A stretch of 10,881 bases of DNA from an uncultured Clostridia bacterium (GCA_934167685.1 CAKPLQ010000043.1:1-10881), one strand, 5' to 3'. Shown: positions 1 to 6,400, numbered from the stretch's first letter. The notes: generated from the sequence alone by a model not told the origin. A program made the numbers and translations.

Positions 1-3
1 AAA

Positions 4-38
4 TATTAGCACTAAACTATAAAAATTTAGTGCTAATA
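4..38 (-). terminator. Hairpin downstream of the 91-residue gene, probable terminator
   Basis: A perfect 13-base-pair inverted repeat (TATTAGCACTAAA at 4-16 and its complement at 26-38) with a 9-base loop lies 62 bases past the stop codon of the 91-residue gene. On the minus strand it is followed by T residues that run off the window edge; on the plus strand it is followed after a short gap by TTTTTT at 46-51, so it could work in both directions. It may also mark the end of the mobile element. Confidence 0.5.
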
Positions 39-99
39 AATAAAATTTTTTAAGACATTTTCAAAAATGATTGACAAAAACATACAAATATCTGTTTTA

Positions 100-375
100 T
101 TAAATGCTATTAAATAAAAACAATCCAACTTTATTTTGTTCTTCTTTACTTAATTCAATAATCCAAGCAGTAACCATTAAAAAATGCTTTGGAATACTTA
201 AATTAGTTCTATATTCAGAATCAATTTCTTTGAGTCTAGTATCAAACTTATTAAATAATTCTTTTTTATCATAGTCAATATCTGTGTAAGCAGTTTGATT
301 TACCTGTATTGCAATTTTTAATCTATCTTTTTCATTCATTCCTTTTACATAATCTATAATTTCATTAACATTCAT
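100..375 (-). CDS. Unknown 91-residue protein encoded after the relaxase
   Basis: I do not recognise this protein. It is small, rich in Lys, Asp, Glu and Asn, and has no signal peptide; a short hydrophobic stretch near residues 65-75 is probably a buried helix rather than a membrane segment. The start at 375 is supported by AAAGGAGC nine bases upstream. That ribosome binding site overlaps the TAA stop of the relaxase gene, and the genes are only 16 bases apart, so the two are almost certainly co-transcribed and may be translationally coupled. By position it could be an accessory to mobilization, but nothing in the sequence proves this. A hairpin terminator follows it. Confidence 0.65.
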   Translation of the reverse strand: MNVNEIIDYVKGMNEKDRLKIAIQVNQTAYTDIDYDKKELFNKFDTRLKEIDSEYRTNLSIPKHFLMVTAWIIELSKEEQNKVGLFLFNSI

Positions 376-391
376 TACTATATCAGCTCCT

Positions 392-1789
392 TTATTTTAA
401 ATTATTATCATCTTTTTTTCTATTTACACTCCAAGGGTTTTCTTTTTCTTCTTTTCTAGGTGTTACTCTTCTTGCCATATTATTTGCGATTTCATTTTCA
501 TCATCAGTAAATATGCCATTTTTATATAAATCATCAGAAACAATTTTATAATGTTCATCTTTATCAAAGCAAATTTTATTGTGAAATCGTTTCATAAGTC
601 CATGCCAAAATCCTTTAAATTTAGAAAGTTCAGCTTTTATTTCATCTATTTCAGTTCGTAATTTTCCTATTATTTTATCTTTAGAAGATATCTCTTGTTT
701 TAATCTTCCAATTTCTTTATCTTTTAGTTCAACTTCATATTTCAAGGAACGAATCTCTTTATATAAATTATTATAATTATTCTCAATATCGTTAATCATA
801 ATATTTAAACTATTTATAGAATTTACAGATTGGGTAGTATCTTGCATTTCATCAATAAGATTTATAATTTCTTCAACATTTTCTTTTGAAATCAAACTAT
901 TATTTTTATTCATCAGTGTAGACTTTAAATTTCCTAGCATATTTTTAACTTTATTTGAAGAAGTATAAACATTGTTTGTTTTTTCATTTGCCTTTTTTAA
1001 TTTTAAATTAAATTTTTCATAGTTGTTCTTTATCATTTTATAACTAGCCATATCTTTAACATTTATATCTTGATTTCTTCCTTTTTGTTTTTCCTTTAAT
1101 CTCATATCATTGTTGTAAACTTTGTTAAATGATGTTATACAGGCAATTCTCATTTTATCTTGTATTGCAGTTAAAGATTCTTTTGTAAATAGTTTTGTTT
1201 TGCCAACTTGCTTTTTCATTCCTCGATTACAATTTTCTATAACAGGTACACCAACTATGTGCATATGGGGAGAGGTTTCATCAAAATGAATTGTTGCATT
1301 TGCTATTTTAAATGATGGTACAATTTCATTTAAATCTTCAATTTGTTCTGCAAATACATCTACCATTTTAAATCTATATTTATCGTCTTTATCTTGCCAA
1401 AAATCCATATCTCCAAGTTCAATTATAATTTCACAAGCAATATCATTTTGAGATGCACATATTTTTTCAAAATAATTATCAATTTTTCTATCATTTCGTG
1501 TTTGCTTATTGTTATATTCAATTCTTGCTTGTTCAAATTCTGCCCAATATAGTTTTCTAACATCATTTACAATATTATCAGTCCAATAAATTGTTCTAAT
1601 CAATTCTTTTTCATTATCATAATCTCGTAAATTATGCTTATTAACTCCTGATAAATCATTTGCATTTTGAATTGCATTATTTGATAGAGAAGTAGTACCA
1701 GATGTATTTCCTTTTGCAACTTTCTTTGCAACTTTGCTCTTGTTTTTATCACTTCCTAAATGAAATGAATATGATAATTCTTCAGCCAA
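392..1789 (-). CDS. MobV/Pre-family relaxase (plasmid mobilization protein)
   Basis: Relaxase that nicks one DNA strand at a transfer origin and pilots it through a conjugative channel supplied by another element. Two family hallmarks are visible in the 465 residues: motif I, KHNLR at 51-55, whose His52 corresponds to the nucleophilic His22 of pMV158 MobM (KHNER), and the metal-binding HxDExxPHxH motif at 168-177 (His168, His175, His177). A long charged coiled coil spans about 335-395, followed by an FKGFWHGLMKRF stretch like the C-terminal tail of other clostridial MobV proteins. The start is TTG at 1789, chosen because AAGGAGGGAG lies just upstream and no ATG fits. The oriT is expected in the hairpin-rich region directly upstream. 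In Tn4451-type elements the equivalent gene is tnpZ. It looks intact. Confidence 0.93.
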   Translation of the reverse strand: MAEELSYSFHLGSDKNKSKVAKKVAKGNTSGTTSLSNNAIQNANDLSGVNKHNLRDYDNEKELIRTIYWTDNIVNDVRKLYWAEFEQARIEYNNKQTRNDRKIDNYFEKICASQNDIACEIIIELGDMDFWQDKDDKYRFKMVDVFAEQIEDLNEIVPSFKIANATIHFDETSPHMHIVGVPVIENCNRGMKKQVGKTKLFTKESLTAIQDKMRIACITSFNKVYNNDMRLKEKQKGRNQDINVKDMASYKMIKNNYEKFNLKLKKANEKTNNVYTSSNKVKNMLGNLKSTLMNKNNSLISKENVEEIINLIDEMQDTTQSVNSINSLNIMINDIENNYNNLYKEIRSLKYEVELKDKEIGRLKQEISSKDKIIGKLRTEIDEIKAELSKFKGFWHGLMKRFHNKICFDKDEHYKIVSDDLYKNGIFTDDENEIANNMARRVTPRKEEKENPWSVNRKKDDNNLK

Positions 1790-1818
1790 TAAAAACTCCC
1801 TCCTTGAACATTCTTTTT

Positions 1819-1853
1819 AGCCGAAGGCTCATAAAAAATACGAAGTATTTTTT
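1819..1853. repeat. Two adjacent hairpins with GAA triloops upstream of the relaxase gene
   Basis: AGCC-GAA-GGCT (1819-1829) and AAAAAATAC-GAA-GTATTTTTT (1833-1853) are perfect inverted repeats, each with a three-base GAA loop closed by C-G. A third hairpin with the same loop lies at 1924-1936. They sit in the leader of the relaxase gene, about 35-65 bases before its ribosome binding site. Confidence 0.7.
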
Positions 1854-1875
1854 GATAGGACTTTGAGCTAGTCAT

Positions 1876-1925
1876 AAGCCCTAACCCCCTCTGAGATATG
1901 TCATTCTAACATATCTTGGGGGCTT
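1876..1925 (-). other. Candidate transfer origin (oriT) hairpin
   Basis: An inner stem GATATGT/ACATATC (1895-1901 and 1909-1915, loop CATTCTA) is enclosed by an outer CCCCC/GGGGG stem (1885-1889 and 1918-1922) across a small asymmetric bulge; AAGCCC at 1876-1881 can alternatively pair with GGGCTT at 1920-1925. MobV relaxases act at inverted repeats just upstream of their own gene, and this is the most GC-rich and most structured spot in the intergenic space. No match to the pMV158 nick-site sequence was seen, so the assignment rests on position and structure only. Confidence 0.4.
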
Positions 1926-1963
1926 TGCGAAGCAAATCAATTTGAAATGTCTTTCAAATTGAT
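1924..1963. repeat. Back-to-back perfect hairpins between recombinase and relaxase
   Basis: TTTGC-GAA-GCAAA (1924-1936) contains the GCGAAGC core known as an exceptionally stable single-stranded DNA mini-hairpin. It is followed at once by a perfect 12-base-pair stem, ATCAATTTGAAA (1936-1947) with its complement at 1952-1963 and loop TGTC. Neither has a T-tract placing it clearly as a terminator for the recombinase transcript, so a role in DNA processing is as likely as one in transcription. Confidence 0.6.
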
Positions 1964-2067
1964 ACCAAAATATCTGCCTAAATTTAGTTTTCTACAAAAC
2001 AAATTCATTCATCTATTTTTGAAAATGTTGCTCAAGCAGAAATTTTTCTTTGGTATTTCAACATTTT
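1962..2067. repeat. Nested long-range inverted repeats downstream of the recombinase gene
   Basis: ATACCAAA at 1962-1969 is complementary to TTTGGTAT at 2049-2056, and AAAATGTTG at 2022-2030 to CAACATTTT at 2059-2067. Both overlap the stretch just after the recombinase stop codon. The pairs cannot all form together. They are moderately long for AT-rich DNA and may be chance. Confidence 0.35.
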
Positions 2068-2070
2068 ATT

Positions 2071-3939
2071 TTAGCTTTTTTTCGATGGTAATCTTGTGAC
2101 AAGTCCAAGCCTAATTTTTCCACAAGGATTAGCTAAAAAGTTTTGCTTTTCGTGTAATGAAACAGCCCTTATAATTTTTCTGTTATTCTTTATTTTAAAT
2201 TCCAAAACCCTATTTTTAAATTCAACAGATGGATTTTTATTATCATATTTTTCATCAAATTTATCATCGTGATAATAATATTCTCCTAAATCCATATACT
2301 CAATATCAAGTTCCTCTTTTAGCTTTTCAAGATAATCATTTAATTGTGCTTTATTCATATTTATACTCATTCTAATATCTTCAACATTACCACCATGCTC
2401 AACTCTTTTAGGAATATCAACTAAACCTTTATTATATAGCTTGTCTATTTGTTCAATAAATGTACTTCTAAAGTTTATCTTTTCAAGTACAAAACCACCA
2501 TTTTCGTCTTTTTTTAGAATAGCAGACTCAATAAATTTTGATATTAGTTCTTGTTTTTCTTCTTTTGTTTTCATAGTCCAAAGATTTAATAATATATCTT
2601 TATCCATTTGACCATCTGTAAGTTTTTCTCTTTCAATATCTCTTTCTGCCATTATATGTTGTGGATTATAAGATTCCTTATCTAACTCTAATGCATCTAA
2701 TCTTTTATTTTCTAAAATAGACAATTTATTTTCAATAACCTTATAATCTTCTGCAAAATCTTCCATTTTAAGAATACCAGCTTTATAAGCGTCCATTAAT
2801 CTATCTTTTTGTTGTGTATATTTCTTTATTTCTTGTTCAATTTCTTTTGTTTCATCATTTTTCTTTTCAGCAAGTATAGGGTAGAAATACTTATTTATAT
2901 GGTAATCATACTCAACTAAATCTAAAATGTAATCAATTAAACAATTTTCAATTTCACTTTCGTTGTAATATAAATTACAATTATCACAATGATAATATAA
3001 ATATTTTGCTTTAGCTCCACCTGCACCTTTACAAGTCATAATATTTCCACAAGTAGGGCATATAAGTTTTTGAAAGAATATATAAACTCTATTTCTACAA
3101 TAAGATTTTTGATTTTTCTCTTTTTGTTTTTGAACTTCTTCCCACATGGCTCTTGTAATAATAGCAGGAACAACATTCATAAATATTTCTGTTTCTTTAC
3201 TATTATCTAATCTATATCTTTCATAATCACCTATATAGATTTTATTATTTATAATTCTATCAATAGTTGAGTCACACCATTTCTTTTTAGTAGGCGAAGT
3301 AATTTTTTCACTATTTAAAATATTGGCTATGGCCTGAAAACTTTTGCCTTCTAAATACATTTCAAATATTCTTTCAACTAAATCTTTAGTAGACTTATTT
3401 ATTTTTAAAGTTTTATCAGTATCTCTATAATAACCAAATGGGCATTTTCCTGGAATATGACCAGATTTAATTGCACCATTTAATCCAAATTTTGTTCTTT
3501 CAGATACTATTTCAATTTCTAATTGTGAAAGAACAGTAAGCATTCTAACAAAAAATCTACCATTTGCAGTAGAAGTATTTACATCATCTCTATCACATAT
3601 TAAAAAGCAATGATAATCTTCTAATGTTGTAATCAAAACCTCTAAATCACGAACACTACGAGTTACTCTATCTAGTTTATAAGCTACTATATAGTTTTAT
3701 TTACCTGCTTTAATATCTTCTAGCATTTCTTGAAATGCTGGTCTGTCTTTCATATTTTTTGCACTTATTCCTGCATCTTTATAAACTTTATAAATCTCAA
3801 AATCTTTGTATTTGCATAATTGTCTTAGTTTTTCTTCTTGTTCTCTTAAACTAAAGCCTTCTCTTGCTTGGTCTTCTGTACTTACACGAATATAAATTCC
3901 TGCAACATTCTTTTTACATTTTAAATCTGTTTCTTCCAT
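2071..3939 (-). pseudogene. Large serine recombinase (TnpX/TndX-like), interrupted by an in-frame TAA
   Basis: Site-specific recombinase that would insert and excise the element. Read through codon 81, the frame gives about 622 positions with the family's full layout. The resolvase domain starts with YIRVSTEDQ (catalytic Ser20) and continues after the stop with YKLDRVTRS (active-site Arg region, about 87-95) and the family's FFVRMLTVLSQLE stretch. A recombinase domain follows at about 163-266, then a zinc ribbon (Cys294, Cys297, Cys318, Cys321) and a coiled coil at about 370-430. The break is a single TAA at 3697-3699; sequence on both sides is in the same frame and well conserved, so this is a nonsense change, not a net frameshift. 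It separates Ser20 from the rest, so neither product alone should be active. The downstream open part could only start at TTG 3636, which has no good ribosome binding site. Readthrough or an assembly error are alternatives. Confidence 0.85.
3697..3939 (-). CDS. N-terminal fragment of the serine recombinase (80 residues)
   Basis: This is the translated 5' piece of the interrupted recombinase. Its ATG at 3939 has a good ribosome binding site (TTGGAGG seven bases upstream), so an 80-residue peptide is probably made. It holds the catalytic-serine half of the resolvase fold (YIRVSTEDQ, Ser20; GISAKNMKDRP at about 58-68) and ends at KAGK before the TAA. It lacks the arginine-rich active-site segment, the dimerisation helix and all DNA-binding parts, so it cannot recombine DNA on its own. 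Confidence 0.6.
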   Translation of the reverse strand: MEETDLKCKKNVAGIYIRVSTEDQAREGFSLREQEEKLRQLCKYKDFEIYKVYKDAGISAKNMKDRPAFQEMLEDIKAGK

Positions 3940-3972
3940 TTAAAAACCTCCAATATAGTTTTATATAGCCAA

Positions 3973-4006
3973 AAAGTGTTAGAAAGCTTTTGCTAACTAA
4001 CACTTT
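3973..4006 (-). terminator. Intrinsic terminator between the 89-residue gene and the recombinase
   Basis: On the minus strand, AAAGTGTTAG (4006-3997) pairs with CTAACACTTT (3982-3973), 10 base pairs. The loop can extend the stem with AGC-AAAA-GCT, and the 3' arm runs into TTTTT. It lies 34 bases ahead of the recombinase start codon, so it should reduce readthrough from the upstream gene into the recombinase. Confidence 0.7.
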
Positions 4007-4070
4007 ATAATTTTTACTCTATTAAATCTGTAATACCTGCTGATACAAAAAGAACTTTTAGTGTTAGTTA
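3994..4070 (-). promoter_or_regulatory. Possible antiterminator pairing, overlapping the upstream stop codon
   Basis: TAACTAACACT (4070-4060 on the minus strand; the first three bases are the stop codon of the 89-residue gene) is perfectly complementary over 11 bases to AGTGTTAGTTA (4004-3994). That second segment contains the 5' arm of the terminator at 3973-4006. The two hairpins exclude each other, which is the geometry of an attenuator. Whether it regulates is inference; only the complementarity is seen. Confidence 0.4.
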
Positions 4071-4337
4071 ATCATTGATAATTTCGCGTAATTGAGAAAG
4101 TGGATATTTATTTGCTAAATTATTTATATAGAAATATTCGTGCTCATTAAAGAAAAGATATAGTTTATCTTTAATAATAGCAGTATGTGGCTCTATATAA
4201 GCAATATTAGTTTTTTCAACCATTCTCAAATTACCATTTCTTATCTTTGGTTCACAATTACTAAAAGTGCAAGCCCATTTAATTTTAGAAAGTAATTCTT
4301 CATTTATTGATATTTTTCTTTTAATTGTGCTTATCAT
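4068..4337 (-). CDS. Unknown 89-residue protein upstream of the recombinase
   Basis: I do not recognise this protein. It begins with a basic stretch (MISTIKRK), has Cys23 and Cys28, and ends in an aromatic, acidic region (about 59-72, with LYLFF and HEYFYI). It has no signal peptide or clear membrane segment. The start is set at ATG 4337 because AGGAGG at 4353-4348 lies ten bases upstream; a possible ATG at 4361 is rejected since that same AGGAGG falls inside its first codons. It lies 128 bases ahead of the recombinase start, in the same direction, with a terminator between them. Position suggests a regulator or directionality partner of the recombinase, but there is no helix-turn-helix that I can point to. 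Confidence 0.6.
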   Translation of the reverse strand: MISTIKRKISINEELLSKIKWACTFSNCEPKIRNGNLRMVEKTNIAYIEPHTAIIKDKLYLFFNEHEYFYINNLANKYPLSQLREIIND

Positions 4338-4345
4338 ACCACCAA

Positions 4346-4354
4346 AACCTCCTT
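4346..4354 (-). promoter_or_regulatory. Ribosome binding site that fixes the start of the 89-residue gene
   Basis: The minus strand reads AAGGAGG with the core AGGAGG at 4353-4348, ten bases before ATG 4337. This is why the shorter start is preferred over the in-frame ATG at 4361. Confidence 0.65.
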
Positions 4355-4401
4355 TTTTCAATATATTGAGGCTTTTTTCTGTCTTTTGCTCTCAAAAAGA
4401 C

Positions 4402-4430
4402 AAAAAAAGAAGCCGATTAAATCGACTTAT
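4402..4430 (-). terminator. Terminator of the tRNA-Gly transcript
   Basis: On the minus strand AAGTCGAT-TTA-ATCGGCTT (4428-4410) forms an eight-base-pair stem with one G-U pair and is followed by CTTTTTTTG. It lies about 85 bases past the 3' end of tRNA-Gly and ahead of the mobile-element genes, so it separates the chromosomal and element transcripts. Confidence 0.75.
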
Positions 4431-4464
4431 ATTTGCGAAATAATATTCACTTTTTGCTTTCTTA

Positions 4465-4496
4465 AACTCTAGTAGTATCAATACTTTCAAAGAGTT
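4465..4496. repeat. Nested imperfect inverted repeat next to tRNA-Gly
   Basis: An outer AACTCT/AGAGTT pair (4465-4470 and 4491-4496) encloses AGTAT-CA-ATACT (4474-4485). It has no T-tract, so it is not a terminator. It sits 17 bases from the tRNA 3' end at the likely junction of chromosome and element. Large serine recombinases use partly symmetrical att sites of a few tens of bases, so it could be an att remnant, but this is speculative. Confidence 0.3.
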
Positions 4497-4512
4497 CGAC
4501 GAAAACGCATAA

Positions 4513-4586
<74 letters not shown>

Positions 4587-4599
4587 ATATGATATAATC

Positions 4600-4629
4600 A
4601 TTATAACATAAAAACTCGCCAAAAGTCTA
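4600..4629 (-). promoter_or_regulatory. Promoter of tRNA-Gly
   Basis: A perfect TATAAT (4605-4600) lies with an 18-base spacer downstream of TAGACT (4629-4624). It predicts a start near 4593, a few bases ahead of the mature tRNA 5' end. The -35 box is weak (four of six bases). A 16-base perfect palindrome ATTAATATATATTAAT lies further upstream at 4651-4666. Confidence 0.6.
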
Positions 4630-4735
4630 TAATTGAAGTAACTATTTTTTATTAATATATATTAATCTTTACAATTCCTAATTAAATTATATGAATTTTA
4701 TATGCATAATCATCTCCTGCTTGCAAGATATATAA

Positions 4736-4930
4736 GTGAAAAAAGAAAAAGGGAAACGTTATCCTACAATTGAAAATAATGTTTTTATTGGTTCAGGAGC
4801 TAAAATTCTTGGTAATATTATTATTGGAAATAATGTAAAAATTGGTGCTAATGCAGTTATCTTAACAGATGTTCCTTCAAATGTAACAATAGTAGGAGTT
4901 CCTGGTAAAATTGTAAAAACTTTCACATAA
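4736..4930 (+). pseudogene. cysE: 5'-truncated serine O-acetyltransferase (CysE) remnant
   Basis: The 64 codons match the C-terminal end of serine acetyltransferase, which makes O-acetylserine for cysteine synthesis. KEKGKRYPTI, the left-handed beta-helix hexapeptides (IGSGAKILGNIIIG, IGANAVIL) and the terminal VGVPGKIVK are all in the usual order. Everything before this, including the N-terminal helices and most of the catalytic core (roughly the first 100-110 residues of about 170), is missing: a TAA lies directly before the GTG at 4736 and no CysE-like sequence is seen upstream. A related sugar or maltose O-acetyltransferase is a less likely source. There is no ribosome binding site, and the fragment cannot make an active enzyme. 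It is the only protein-coding trace on the plus strand. Confidence 0.75.
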
Positions 4931-4939
4931 ACTCCTACT
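4891..4939 (+). terminator. Possible hairpin at the end of the cysE remnant
   Basis: AGTAGGAGTT (4891-4900) and AACTCCTACT (4930-4939) form a perfect ten-base inverted repeat around the remnant's stop codon, followed on the plus strand by a T-rich stretch. The loop is 29 bases, long for a terminator. It could serve either the remnant or the convergent amylase gene. Confidence 0.3.
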
Positions 4940-4954
4940 TCTATTTCACATATT

Positions 4955-6400
4955 TTATTCTTTTCTTACCCAAACAGAAACACTACCACCATTGCAATAA
5001 AATATTCCGTTTCCTTCATTATCTACATATACAGTTTCTTTTACATTTCCAGTATAGTCATAAAATGTAGAATTTGCCATCCTCTTTCCTACATTCATTG
5101 TCTTTCCACCACCAGGTCCATCACTCATAATAGTAACTAAACCTGAGTTTGAATGTTCATCATCACCTGTTCTTATCCAAGCAATAATATCATGATGGTC
5201 AAAATAATCAAACTGCTCTCCATAAGCATAGTTAGTTCTTAATTGCATTAAATTATCTAACATCTCTTTTTTTGCACATATATTTTGACTTGGAATACCA
5301 TAATAATCTCCATAAAATATACATGGCAATCCACCTTTTCTTAATAAAATTAATGCATATGCTAATGGTTTAAACCAGTCTGGTATCCATGAAAATAATG
5401 CTTGACCTGGTTCTGTATCATGATTGTCTACAAATGTTACTGCCAAACTTGGCATTTTTTTTACAAGTGTATTTTCAAATATTCTTGCAAAATCAAAATT
5501 CCCATCACAGTTAGAAGCTTCATAAAAATTGTAGTGTAATGCTACATCAAATAATGGAATTGTTGAATTGGTATTATCAATATACTTTTTTAAAGTATCT
5601 ATATTTCTGTTCCAATATTCTCCCACACATTGTAAATCTGGTCTTGTTTCTTTCATTTTTCTAATCCAATCAGCCATAAATCCTGATTTTATATGTTTTA
5701 CAGCATCTAGTCTAAAACTATCAACTCCTGTAAAATCTAAGTACCATTTTCCCCATTTGTTAAGCTCTTCTACAACTTCTGGATTATTAAAATCTATATC
5801 TGCTCCCATTAAATAATCATAATTCCCATTTTCTTGGTCAACACTTTGGTCCCAATGTTTTCCACTAAATCTAAATATACCATTTTTCCTTCCACTTTCA
5901 TCCCAGTCTGTTCCATTAAAATGACTATAATTCCATTTAAAATCTGAATATTTATTATTTCGGCCTGCAAAATTGTATACCGTCCAAGCTTTTATTTTTG
6001 TTGGTAATGTTGTATCAATATTTCTATTATCGCTCTCTTCTTCACTTGCGTATACTGTTTCCGCTTCATCTGCGCCTATCTTATGATTTAATACTATATC
6101 TGCATATACTTTTATATCATTTTCATGTAAATCTTTTATTGCTTGCAAATATTCATCCTTTGTTCCATATTTTGTTTCTATACTTCCTTTTTGGTCAAAT
6201 TCTCCTAAATCATATAAGTCATAAACTGCATATCCTGCATCAAATTTACCTCCTGCACATTTGTATGCTGGTGGTAACCATACATCTGTTATTCCTACTT
6301 TTTTTAACTCTTCTGCTTCTTGTGATACCTTTTGCCATAGCTTATCTTCTGGTTTTAAGTACCATTCAAAATATTGCATTAGTATCCTGTTTTCTTTCAT
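4955..6400 (-). CDS. Cytoplasmic alpha-amylase, GH13 family
   Basis: Endo-acting alpha-1,4-glucan hydrolase of 481 residues that cuts starch, glycogen or maltodextrins. The GH13 signature regions are in order: DIVLNH at about 101-106, SFRLDAVKH with the nucleophile Asp232, CVGEYW with the acid/base Glu261, and FVDNHD with Asp328. The N-terminal part (QYFEWYL, WLPPAYK, YDLGEFDQKGSIETKYG) closely resembles the intracellular AmyA/GH13_5 group, and there is no signal peptide, so it acts inside the cell, probably on stored glucan or imported dextrins. The start is placed at ATG 6400 with AAAGGAAG upstream. The in-frame ATG at 6460 would lie upstream of the promoter and is rejected. The gene is alone in its transcript, just after the spo0A terminator. 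It looks intact. Confidence 0.93.
   Translation of the reverse strand: MKENRILMQYFEWYLKPEDKLWQKVSQEAEELKKVGITDVWLPPAYKCAGGKFDAGYAVYDLYDLGEFDQKGSIETKYGTKDEYLQAIKDLHENDIKVYADIVLNHKIGADEAETVYASEEESDNRNIDTTLPTKIKAWTVYNFAGRNNKYSDFKWNYSHFNGTDWDESGRKNGIFRFSGKHWDQSVDQENGNYDYLMGADIDFNNPEVVEELNKWGKWYLDFTGVDSFRLDAVKHIKSGFMADWIRKMKETRPDLQCVGEYWNRNIDTLKKYIDNTNSTIPLFDVALHYNFYEASNCDGNFDFARIFENTLVKKMPSLAVTFVDNHDTEPGQALFSWIPDWFKPLAYALILLRKGGLPCIFYGDYYGIPSQNICAKKEMLDNLMQLRTNYAYGEQFDYFDHHDIIAWIRTGDDEHSNSGLVTIMSDGPGGGKTMNVGKRMANSTFYDYTGNVKETVYVDNEGNGIFYCNGGSVSVWVRKE

Larger units (their letters stand above)
1..4380. mobile_element. Small mobilizable element with large serine recombinase and MobV relaxase (Tn4451-like layout)
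   Basis: Four minus-strand reading frames form a compact block: an 89-residue unknown, a large serine recombinase (interrupted), a MobV relaxase and a 91-residue unknown. A large serine recombinase together with a MobV/Pre-type relaxase is the core of Tn4451/Tn4453-type mobilizable transposons (tnpX, tnpZ). Such elements excise and integrate by the recombinase and are moved by a helper conjugative system, since no coupling protein or type IV secretion gene is present here. No resistance or other cargo gene is seen. The right end is probably between the 89-residue gene and the tRNA-Gly terminator; the left end may lie outside the window. I could not identify att core sequences, so both coordinates are approximate. 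Confidence 0.6.

Noticed and set aside
71..94. A plus-strand TTGACA at 71-76 that could start a promoter into the left genes.
   Set aside because: The best -10 candidate at usual spacing is only TTTTAT-like, and there is no plus-strand gene for it to serve.
1819..1963. Reading the clustered hairpins as a CRISPR array or tandem repeat.
   Set aside because: Only the loops are alike; the stems differ and there is no regular repeat-spacer spacing.
2071..3636. Treating the downstream recombinase part as a separate 521-residue gene started at TTG 3636.
   Set aside because: The TTG lies within the conserved resolvase domain, has no ribosome binding site, and the product would lack the catalytic serine.
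3689..3964. A 12-base direct repeat, ATATAGTTTTAT, found both over the premature stop (3689-3700) and in the recombinase leader (3953-3964), which could hint at template switching.
   Set aside because: Repeats of this length and composition are expected by chance in several kilobases of such AT-rich DNA, and no flanking sequence is shared.
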